A stretch of 10,961 bases of DNA from contig JAEDLI010000081.1 in assembly GCA_016295375.1 (NCBI GenBank), positions 1-10,961 on the forward strand, read 5' to 3'. The DNA comes from Fibrobacter sp. GTDB lineage: Bacteria > Fibrobacterota > Fibrobacteria > Fibrobacterales > Fibrobacteraceae. Within the stretch, counting starts at the first letter, position 1, and each line of letters starts with the position of its first letter. The notes under the pieces are model-generated. The model did not search any database and had not been told where the DNA came from. It worked only from the letters and a program-made list of their open reading frames with translations. Below, one piece after another: positions 4,819 through 10,961 of this stretch. Both the position numbers and the translations under genes were made by a program.

Positions 4819-5967
4819 TTGGCTTTAAGTCTGCTAGCTAAGATTCGCGGTGAACGCGTGACCGTAGGCATTGATGTTGGGCATTACAGCATCAAGTATG
4901 TTAAAGTCTATCATAATAGCCGCGGTGGTAAGGTGGTGGTCGATGCCGACCTTGAACCGGTACCCGAGGGTGCCATTGTCAATGGCGAAATCCAACGTCG
5001 CGAAGGCGGTGACGAACCCCAAGATTCGAACGCTAAAAAAGAAAAAGACGGCTATGAGCTCTTGAGCGAAGCTATGACCAAGCTTATGCTACGTCATCCT
5101 CTGGATGAATCTACGGATTTGGTGGCTTCTGTGAACTGCGGTGCTGGCGCCGGTGGCGTCCTGGTGGACCGGTTGAGCGTAAAACTCCCTAAAAATGGAG
5201 ATGAGGCAGCCATTATTCTCCAGACCGCCCAGTCCCGTCCGCCCTTCGATGACCAGGATAACGTCATTGACTACGAAGTGGCTTCTCGTGAAAATGACGA
5301 GGTTAAGGTAAATGTGGTGGCGGCAAAGAACGCCCTGTTGGATTCTTGGGCCCAGTTCTTTACGGTAAAGGGCCTCAAGCTATCTGCAATCGATGTGGAT
5401 ATCTTTGGACTTCTCAATGCCTATATGGCGACAGCCAGCGAAGAAGATTTGAATACCACCAGCGCTATTGTGAACATTGGCGAAAAGAAGATGAGTATTG
5501 CCTTTGTGCAAGACGGAGCCTTCCACTCCATGCGTGCCATGACTGGCGGTTCCTTGGATTTGGTGATTTCCAAGCTGGGAACTCATTTGGGTATTGATGC
5601 TGCCAAGTGTCACGAAATTTTTGAGAAGGGCGATCTAGGGGTGGTGGATGGATTCTCCGAAGCCGAAGTAGAAGAAGCCATGAAGCTTGCTTTCGAAGAC
5701 CTAATGGCGCAGATTGAGTTTGGTATCCGTTATTTCGAATCTTCGGAGGATTCGAAGTCTCTTGGAAAAATCTTCTTGGGCGGTGGAGGGGCCTCGATCC
5801 CTGGAATGAAGGCTTATATAGCAGAGCGCACAGGGCTTGAAACTGACACAGTGAACCCATTCCGCTATGTGGAGTGCGATGCCAAGGTGTTTGGTGCAAA
5901 TGGCATTTCTCTTGGCCTTTCTAATATTTATGCCCCCGCGTTGGGCCTTGCGATGAGGAAGTTCTAA
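4819..5967 (+). CDS. pilM: Type IV pilus assembly protein PilM (actin-like ATPase)
   Basis: A 382-residue cytoplasmic member of the FtsA/PilM actin-like family, which docks on the PilN N terminus and links the cytoplasmic motor side to the periplasmic alignment complex. Visible motifs are the first phosphate loop VGIDVGHYSIKYVKV (16-30), the second NIGEKKMSIAFVQDG (219-233), MTGGSLDL (241-248), IEFGIRYFESS (299-309) and the adenosine motif FLGGGGASIPGM (319-330). The second loop has N219 where many relatives have Asp. I place the start at TTG 4819, giving MALSLL, because GGAG (4809-4812) is 6 bases upstream; a TTG at 4807 overlaps that site, and the first ATG is codon 85. An acidic/lysine-rich insertion lies at 61-79. 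It overlaps pilN by one base. Confidence 0.93.
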   Translation: MALSLLAKIRGERVTVGIDVGHYSIKYVKVYHNSRGGKVVVDADLEPVPEGAIVNGEIQRREGGDEPQDSNAKKEKDGYELLSEAMTKLMLRHPLDESTDLVASVNCGAGAGGVLVDRLSVKLPKNGDEAAIILQTAQSRPPFDDQDNVIDYEVASRENDEVKVNVVAAKNALLDSWAQFFTVKGLKLSAIDVDIFGLLNAYMATASEEDLNTTSAIVNIGEKKMSIAFVQDGAFHSMRAMTGGSLDLVISKLGTHLGIDAAKCHEIFEKGDLGVVDGFSEAEVEEAMKLAFEDLMAQIEFGIRYFESSEDSKSLGKIFLGGGGASIPGMKAYIAERTGLETDTVNPFRYVECDAKVFGANGISLGLSNIYAPALGLAMRKF

Positions 5968-6599
5968 TGGCTACGAAAAAGAAAAAGGAAGATGCAAAAT
6001 CCTCCGTGGCTACAAGGAAATCTCTTTGCATTTCCATTAACCTGCTTCCCAGGGAATACCGTAAGCCTGTCAAGGATTTTTCATGGATTACGGATCGTCG
6101 TGTGGTGTGGCCGACCCTTGCACTCATCGTTGCGGTGATTAGTGTAGTGATGTTGTTCTCTTTCATTGAAGAAACTCTTTCTGGGCTTAACCAAGAACTG
6201 GATCGGGTCAAGGCCGAAGTGGAGCGGGAACGCCCGCTTCTCACAAAGATTAGCGATTTGGAGCAGAAACAAGGTATTATCAACACAAAGATAAACGCTC
6301 TCAAGTCTATTCAGGTAAGCAAGAAACGTTGGGTTATTTTGTTTGAAAACGTGTCATCGGTACTGCCGCCTAATATGTGGCTTACCAGCTTGAATCAGGT
6401 AAGCGACAATGATTTGGAAATGCGCGGAACCACTTTTGATTTTTCCGAAGTGGCCGAGTATATGGTGAAGCTTGAGAAGCAGGTGAGCGTCGAAAAAGTT
6501 TCGCTGGTGAACATTTCTACTTCGAAGGTTGATGGGGAAGAAGCGTATACCTTCACTATCAAGGTGCTCCTGAAGCAAGATTTGGGAATGGAGGGGTAG
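5967..6599 (+). CDS. pilN: Type IV pilus assembly protein PilN
   Basis: A 210-residue bitopic inner-membrane protein. A lysine-rich cytoplasmic N terminus leads into INLLP (24-28), the conserved PilM-binding motif, then one membrane helix (about 47-67), a coiled coil (about 70-115) and a ferredoxin-like periplasmic domain containing LPPNMWLTSL (133-142). PilN dimerises with PilO and carries the PilM connection across the membrane. GAGG at 5955-5958 lies 8 bases before the ATG, which overlaps the pilM stop as TAATG, so translation is probably coupled. Length and order match the PilN family. Confidence 0.92.
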   Translation: MATKKKKEDAKSSVATRKSLCISINLLPREYRKPVKDFSWITDRRVVWPTLALIVAVISVVMLFSFIEETLSGLNQELDRVKAEVERERPLLTKISDLEQKQGIINTKINALKSIQVSKKRWVILFENVSSVLPPNMWLTSLNQVSDNDLEMRGTTFDFSEVAEYMVKLEKQVSVEKVSLVNISTSKVDGEEAYTFTIKVLLKQDLGMEG

Positions 6600-6600
6600 C

Positions 6601-7200
6601 ATGGGTAACATAGATTGGAAAGACAAAAAGAATATATACGCCCTCTCCATTATCGTCCTGATTTTGGCGGCTGCCTACTGTGTATATACCTACATGTGGG
6701 ACCCCTTTGTTCAAGAGCGGACAAACCTTGAAAACCAATTGCAGTCTGCTCAGGCTGAGCTGGACAAGATTAATGCTCAAAAGAAGCGTGTTGCTGAATT
6801 GGAAATGCAACTGGTTCAGGCAGAAAAGGATTTTGAAAAACTGAAAGAAATGTTCCCCGAAGAAGAAAAGGTTCCTCTGCGTTTGCAGGACTTGTACTCT
6901 GTACTTCGCAGTTCGGGGGTGCAGATCCAGCGGTTTAATCCCGAAGGTGGCAGCGAGAAGGAACATTATAAGGAAAACCGCTATTCCATTGCGGTTAATT
7001 CCGGTTACCACATGCTTGGCTACCTATTTGCGGAGATTGCGAACTTCAATTATCCGACGTCAATTTCCAACTTGCGCCTGAACCGTTATTCCGGCATTGC
7101 TGCTGAACTCCAGAAGGCGGAAACCCATGGATGGACTCCCATCACCATGTCGGTTACATTCAACTTGACCACCTATACATCTAAGAAGGTAGCAAAATGA
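6601..7200 (+). CDS. pilO: Type IV pilus assembly protein PilO
   Basis: A 199-residue inner-membrane protein with one membrane helix (about 12-31), a periplasmic coiled coil (about 37-85) and a ferredoxin-like domain. The family's linker is recognisable as MFPEEEKVPLRLQDL (84-98), and the core strand-helix as GYHMLGYLFAEIANF (135-149). It partners PilN and holds PilP. The start lies one base after the pilN stop, with GGAGG at 6590-6594 giving ideal spacing. The last four bases form an ATGA overlap with the next gene. Nothing is missing relative to the family. Confidence 0.92.
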   Translation: MGNIDWKDKKNIYALSIIVLILAAAYCVYTYMWDPFVQERTNLENQLQSAQAELDKINAQKKRVAELEMQLVQAEKDFEKLKEMFPEEEKVPLRLQDLYSVLRSSGVQIQRFNPEGGSEKEHYKENRYSIAVNSGYHMLGYLFAEIANFNYPTSISNLRLNRYSGIAAELQKAETHGWTPITMSVTFNLTTYTSKKVAK

Positions 7201-9005
7201 TGAAAAAAGTGTTTATCCTTTTGTTCCTTGCTTTTGCTGCATCTTCGTTGGCGGCCCAGATTAAGGATGTTCGTTTTGTCTGTGATGCCAAGAAATGCGG
7301 ACTGGAATACCAGTTTGCATCCGAAGAGGATTTACCCACGTTTTTCCAGAAGTACGATGCCGCTTCGAAAAAACTTACGGTTGGTTTTTCCAATACGGAA
7401 TTTGCTCTGGGCGAAGGATCCTACGATATAGACGCTGCCTCCGAATGGGTTAAATCTATGAGGGTTTTCAAGGATAAATATCGCGGTATGGATTTCTTGA
7501 AAATCGAAATGTCTGTAGGCCCGTCTCTTGCAAGCGACAAGAACGAAATCTCTTTGGATGGTTCTAAATTTTTGCTGAATCTTAAGGGAAATCAGGGCAA
7601 GGCTTGGACGCTTTCTAAGATTTTTGCACAGAAGAAAAAAGAAGCCGACAAGCGAGCTCTTGAAGAAAAGAAAGCTGCCGAAAAGGCTGCTCTCGAAGAA
7701 AAGAAACGCTTGGCCGAAGAAAAGAAAGCTGCCGAAAAGGCTGCTCTCGAAGAAAAGAAACGCTTAGGCGAAGAAAAGAAAGCTGCTGAAAAGGCTGCTC
7801 TCGAAGAAAAGAAGCGCCTAGCCGAAGAAGAAAAGGCTGCTAAGAAGGCTGCCGCTGAAGAGGCGAAACGCCTGGCTGACGAACAGAAAGATCTGGATAA
7901 AGTTGCCAAGGATAGTAGTGCTATATCGGCTCTTCTGCCAGGTGTCAAGGAGTTTACGGTACTCATGGGATCTGGCATGGAACAGTTCCGTCTAGTAACG
8001 GACGATGCTATTGATATCAAATATGTATCGGGTCCTGACAAGGCCTCTATCATTACGGTTGGGGTTGCCGGTCCGCAAAAGTCTCCTGTATTCAAGATAG
8101 GAGCAGGTTCCCTTGTGAAATCCGCAACTTGGGGTGCCAATGGCTTAAAGCTCCAGTTGCCGGTGGGACTACGGCCGGTTGTTTTGGTCCAGGATGGAGC
8201 TTTGGTCTTGCAGACCTCCGAAAACGCCATAAAGAAGGACGGTTTCATATTCTGGTCGGCAAAACCCGAAGGAATCTTTGTACGTGACTGGATGAAGGCT
8301 GCTGAAGCGAGTCAGAACTTCGACACCTTTGTGAATAAATTTGAAAAGGACAGTAAGAAGATTGTGTCCGGAGCCCAGGTGTTCCATCTCAAACCGGTGG
8401 TGCGCGAACTTATTGTGGTTGAGGATGAAATTGATATGTACGCAGGTCCCAACGATAATTCCCAGATTATCAATCGCCTTTCATTTGGCGACCGCTTGGT
8501 GAACTTGGACTTGGTTGGTCTCTACTACAAGGTTCAGAGTGGTGCACGTGTGGGATTTGTAAACCGTCGTTCCGTAAGCTACAAGGATGAACTTTCTGCT
8601 GTCCAGCAGGAAAGACTCAAACAGGTAGACAAGGAACGGGGAGAACTTGCCGAAGGTTCGATTAACATTGCAAGCCAGTTGGATGGTATGTATGAGGACC
8701 GTGTTACCTATAGCTCCTTTGGACGTCGAGACCCCTTTGTAGAGGTTAAGGGTCTGGTTGAAGAAGGCATTAACATTGACCAGGTGGAACTGGTAGGAAT
8801 TATTTGGGAATCCGATGTGCCTATGGCCATTTTGGTTGAAGCCAAAAATCCGTCCGTCTCTTATACCCTCAAGGAAGGGGATAAGATCTTGAACGGCAAG
8901 GTATTGAAAATTACAGAAACAGATGTGCTCTTCCTGATACAAGAATTCGGTGTGAGCCGTCGCTACTCCATGGGTCTTCCCGATAAGTATGGGGGTAAAA
9001 AGTGA
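7197..9005 (+). CDS. pilP: Large multidomain PilP: AMIN-like, TolA-like helix, SH3-like and PilP domains
   Basis: A 602-residue periplasmic protein. It has a signal peptide (1-20, cleavage after SLAA; no lipobox Cys), a beta-rich AMIN-like region (about 22-132), a Lys/Glu/Ala helix built from four 18-residue repeats (156-227), a second beta-rich, possibly AMIN-like region (about 250-345), an SH3b-like domain (about 400-462) and a C-terminal PilP domain (about 495-595). The PilP part shows FGRRDPF (508-514), VELVGIIWESD (530-540), the LKEGDKI turn (558-564) and NGKVLKI (566-572). Usual PilP is a lipoprotein of about 170-180 residues, so this one is more than three times larger. PilP links PilN/PilO to the secretin. 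The added domains suggest peptidoglycan binding and spanning of the periplasm (inference). AGAAGG (7184-7189) supports the ATG at 7197; an ATG at 7200 is also possible. It overlaps both neighbours by 4 bases. Confidence 0.82.
   Translation: MMKKVFILLFLAFAASSLAAQIKDVRFVCDAKKCGLEYQFASEEDLPTFFQKYDAASKKLTVGFSNTEFALGEGSYDIDAASEWVKSMRVFKDKYRGMDFLKIEMSVGPSLASDKNEISLDGSKFLLNLKGNQGKAWTLSKIFAQKKKEADKRALEEKKAAEKAALEEKKRLAEEKKAAEKAALEEKKRLGEEKKAAEKAALEEKKRLAEEEKAAKKAAAEEAKRLADEQKDLDKVAKDSSAISALLPGVKEFTVLMGSGMEQFRLVTDDAIDIKYVSGPDKASIITVGVAGPQKSPVFKIGAGSLVKSATWGANGLKLQLPVGLRPVVLVQDGALVLQTSENAIKKDGFIFWSAKPEGIFVRDWMKAAEASQNFDTFVNKFEKDSKKIVSGAQVFHLKPVVRELIVVEDEIDMYAGPNDNSQIINRLSFGDRLVNLDLVGLYYKVQSGARVGFVNRRSVSYKDELSAVQQERLKQVDKERGELAEGSINIASQLDGMYEDRVTYSSFGRRDPFVEVKGLVEEGINIDQVELVGIIWESDVPMAILVEAKNPSVSYTLKEGDKILNGKVLKITETDVLFLIQEFGVSRRYSMGLPDKYGGKK
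7662..7877 (+). repeat. 54-bp tandem repeat, four copies, inside pilP
   Basis: Four in-frame 54-bp copies start at 7662, 7716, 7770 and 7824. The first three are nearly identical in DNA (differences such as CTTGGCC versus CTTAGGC) and the fourth is diverged. A partial copy precedes them (7629-7661). Each encodes an 18-residue helix unit of the form EEKKAAEKAALEEKKRLA. The near identity at synonymous sites points to recent slippage or recombination, so copy number may vary between strains. Confidence 0.9.
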
Positions 9006-10537
9006 AAAAAGTAGCTAAGATCGTTCTCATTCTGCTTCTTGCTGTAGGCTTTGCGGCATCATTTGCCCAGCAGCCTGCAGAGAGCGGCCCTTCGGAGCCC
9101 AACAAGAAGTTGTATAACTTCACCTTTGTGGATATGGACTTCGATGCCGTATTCCGGTCTCTCTCTGTGACCGCGGGTGTGGATATTCTTCTTGCTCCCG
9201 ATGTAAAGGGCAAGATGAGCCTCAAGATTACCAAGAAGACTTGGCAAGAGACTTTGGACATTATATGCGAGATTAATGACTTGACTTGGCTTATCCAGGA
9301 CAAGTACATTGTAATCCAGCGTTCCAGTACTTACCAGGCCAAACAGAAAAAGCTTGCCGATGAGGAAGCTCAGGCGGAACAGAATGCACCTCTGGTTCGT
9401 AAGAATTTCCAGGTGCACCATGCCAAGGCTGATGAGCTTGTGAAGGTGCTGGAAAGCATGAAGTCCAATCGTGGTCGCATTACTGTGGTGGAACGTACAA
9501 ACTCTATCATCGTTTATGATACCGACTCTCGCATTGAGCAAATGGACAATGCCTTGAGTGAACTTGATGTTGAAACCCTCCAGATTATGATTACGGCTAA
9601 GCTTGTGGTGGTGAACAGCGAACTTGCTCGTGAGCTGGGAGTGGACTGGACTGCTACTATGGGAAGCACAGCCCTTACTCCCGGTACTGCCGGAACGCCT
9701 AACGGAAGTGGTGCCGGCGACACTCGTACAAGTGCAGCCATCCGTTCTTTCCCCAACAATGGTGTGTCTCCTGCTGTGAGTGGAGCCTCTACGGCCATTA
9801 CTACCAGTGTGCTGGATAACCATCTGCAGTTGGCTATTTCTAACCTAATGGGTGATGCTTCTACCGAGGTGCTTGCCAGTCCTCAGGTTTCTACCTTGGA
9901 TAACACAGAAGCCCAGGTGTTTATGGGTGACAAGGTTTCTATCCGCGTGATTGACGATAGCGGTGAGTCTTCTACCCAGCTGGTGGAAACGGGTATCAAA
10001 CTGACAGTAACGCCCCATGTCTCTGGCGACAACCGTATTTTGCTGGACCTGCATCCCGAAAACAACTCTTATGACTATGACTCCAAGGGTGAAATTGTCA
10101 TCAGTACCCAGGAAGCCAAGACAAAAGTTGTGGTGGCCGACGGTGAAACCGTGGTCATCGGTGGCCTGACTCGTAATGAGACTCAGGAATCTGAAAGTGG
10201 AATTCCCTTCTTGAAGGATATTCCGCTGTTTGGCAATCTGTTCAAGTATTCTCGAAAGTCTGTGGTCAAGAAGGACCTGGTTATTTTTGTTACTCCCCGC
10301 ATTATTCGCAATTATATCGGTAATGTGGATATTTCCGAGGTTTCCGCAGAAAAGGCTACAGCTCCTGCCGCTCCCGAAGCGAAGAAGGTGGAACAGAAGC
10401 CTGCGGCACAGGCCAAACCCGCTGCGGCTCCTGCTAAGCAGCAGGCTCCTGCGGCCCAGCAGTCGCAGAAACCGGCAGCGTCCAAGGCTCCGGCAGCTCC
10501 CGCCCCAGCAAAGAGTGATGACGGCGACTGGGAATAG
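9002..10537 (+). CDS. pilQ: Type IV pilus secretin PilQ, short form with Ala/Pro-rich tail
   Basis: A 511-residue outer-membrane secretin, the channel through which the pilus leaves the cell. It has a signal peptide (1-22, FAQ cleavage), an N0/STN domain (about 37-108, starting KLYNFTFVDMDFDAVF), one N1-like domain (about 134-190) and the secretin core (about 192-436), including VLASPQVSTLDN (290-301), VTPHV (336-340) and the signature VVIGGLTRNETQES followed by GIPFLKDIPLFGNLF (400-414) and FVTPRII (429-435). Unusual points are the absence of the N-terminal AMIN region common in PilQ and a 60-70-residue tail (about 452-511) of Ala/Pro/Lys/Gln ending in an acidic SDDGDWE. The start is GTG 9002, overlapping the pilP stop (GTGA), with a G-rich site at 8991-8995. 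A GspD-type secretin is excluded mainly by operon context. Confidence 0.92.
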   Translation: MKKVAKIVLILLLAVGFAASFAQQPAESGPSEPNKKLYNFTFVDMDFDAVFRSLSVTAGVDILLAPDVKGKMSLKITKKTWQETLDIICEINDLTWLIQDKYIVIQRSSTYQAKQKKLADEEAQAEQNAPLVRKNFQVHHAKADELVKVLESMKSNRGRITVVERTNSIIVYDTDSRIEQMDNALSELDVETLQIMITAKLVVVNSELARELGVDWTATMGSTALTPGTAGTPNGSGAGDTRTSAAIRSFPNNGVSPAVSGASTAITTSVLDNHLQLAISNLMGDASTEVLASPQVSTLDNTEAQVFMGDKVSIRVIDDSGESSTQLVETGIKLTVTPHVSGDNRILLDLHPENNSYDYDSKGEIVISTQEAKTKVVVADGETVVIGGLTRNETQESESGIPFLKDIPLFGNLFKYSRKSVVKKDLVIFVTPRIIRNYIGNVDISEVSAEKATAPAAPEAKKVEQKPAAQAKPAAAPAKQQAPAAQQSQKPAASKAPAAPAPAKSDDGDWE

Positions 10538-10568
10538 TTTCTCGGCTTGAAAGAGTGTTAGCAAAAGA

Positions 10569-10595
10569 CCAGGGCGAATGCCCTGGCCTTTCATT
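10569..10595. terminator. Bidirectional intrinsic terminator between pilQ and the topoisomerase gene
   Basis: CCAGGGC (10569-10575) and GCCCTGG (10580-10586) form a perfect 7-bp GC-rich stem with a GAAT loop. On the plus strand it is followed by CCTTTCATTTTT, and on the minus strand by TCTTTT, so it can end both the pilMNOPQ transcript and the convergent gene. It is the only canonical terminator in the window. Confidence 0.88.
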
Positions 10596-10630
10596 TTTGA
10601 CTTGTCTGTCTGTTTCGGACTTTTACGGAC

Positions 10631-10961
10631 CTATTTAAACAGGTCGTTGTCGTCTTCGTCCTTGACAGATACTTCTGTACCGGTGTCAGAATCGTCCGTG
10701 CCGTCGTCGAAGGTGTCGGCCGGGCTGATTCGGCTGGTTCGCTTCACCTTCTTGGCGGTGAACTTGCTGCCCAGAGCCTTGTAACTCTTGATGTCGGCCA
10801 CTTCTGTCAGGTCCAGCTCTTCTTTCTGGACTTCACGGCCTACCTGGTATTCCATGAGCTGGCGGGCGTCGTCTGTGGCGAAGAATTCAATCATCTGGGA
10901 ATCCTTGTGGTCGCTGATGAGGCTGAATTCCGTTGTCATGGGGCAGCCTTCCAGGTTGAAG
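10631..10961 (-). CDS. DNA gyrase/topoisomerase IV subunit A, C-terminal end (partial)
   Basis: The last 109 codons of a gene entering from the right; the reading frame is open to the window edge, so the Met at 10939 is internal. The visible segment (FNLEGC at the edge, then HKDSQMIEFFATDDARQL, LDLTEVADIKSYKALGSKFT) resembles the last blade and end of the beta-pinwheel DNA-wrapping domain of Bacteroidetes-type gyrase/topoisomerase IV A subunits, which change DNA topology with a B-subunit ATPase. It ends in a strongly acidic tail (Asp/Glu/Ser/Thr, then DNDLFK). With only the C terminus present I cannot choose gyrA or parC, and the family call itself rests on modest similarity. Confidence 0.68.
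   Translation of the reverse strand, partial: FNLEGCPMTTEFSLISDHKDSQMIEFFATDDARQLMEYQVGREVQKEELDLTEVADIKSYKALGSKFTAKKVKRTSRISPADTFDDGTDDSDTGTEVSVKDEDDNDLFK

Noticed and set aside
7592..8248. 218-codon minus-strand frame with Ser/Phe/Ala/Arg repeats
   Set aside because: It is the reverse complement of the Lys/Glu/Ala repeat region of pilP; the repeats merely mirror the 54-bp tandem copies.
9002..10537. Type II secretion secretin GspD
   Set aside because: The protein has only N0 and one N1-like domain and sits at the end of a pilMNOP operon, so PilQ is the better call.
10606..10630. Direct repeat CGGAC around TTTTA
   Set aside because: Two five-base copies are expected by chance and have no further structure.

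Overview
The window reads as chromosomal core DNA from a Gram-negative bacterium of roughly 50% GC. It encodes an outer-membrane secretin and its inner-membrane partners, so the cell has two membranes. The gene set, the style of the intergenic repeats and the Bacteroidetes/Fibrobacter-like tail of a type IIA topoisomerase A subunit suggest Fibrobacterota (Fibrobacter-like). That placement is inference from pattern recognition, not a search.

Layout. Positions 1-55 (minus) hold the 5' part of a tRNA-Ala(GGC) with a good sigma70-type promoter at 69-97. Positions 98-256 are non-coding: two inverted arrays of a degenerate 7-bp repeat around an A/T hairpin, then a strong hairpin over the end of the next gene. 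A cytoplasmic cyclophilin (257-802, minus) follows. Its divergent intergenic region (803-965) has a 16-bp perfect palindrome, facing promoter-like boxes and two more 7-bp repeat arrays, one in front of each gene's start codon.

Positions 966-4725 (plus) form a tight cluster: pyrR, pyrB, a dihydroorotase homologue that has lost its metal ligands (pyrC'), and a membrane-anchored PilZ (c-di-GMP receptor) protein. pyrR-pyrB-pyrC' is the arrangement known from Pseudomonas, where the dead dihydroorotase is a structural partner of aspartate transcarbamoylase. Pyrimidine synthesis would therefore need an active pyrC elsewhere.

A weak terminator and a near-consensus promoter (TTGACA-N17-TAGAAT, 4758-4786) then start a second operon, pilM-pilN-pilO-pilP-pilQ (4819-10537). 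Its genes overlap or nearly touch, so they are probably translationally coupled. They encode the type IV pilus alignment complex: PilM (cytoplasmic, actin-like), PilN/PilO (inner membrane), PilP (periplasm) and PilQ (secretin). The last two are unusual. PilP is about 600 residues, with AMIN-like regions, a TolA-like charged helix encoded by 54-bp tandem repeats, an SH3-like domain and only then the PilP domain. PilQ is short, lacks the usual N-terminal AMIN region and has a long Ala/Pro-rich tail. A bidirectional terminator (10569-10595) separates pilQ from the convergent 3' end of a gyrase/topoisomerase IV A-subunit gene (10631-10961, minus, cut by the window edge).
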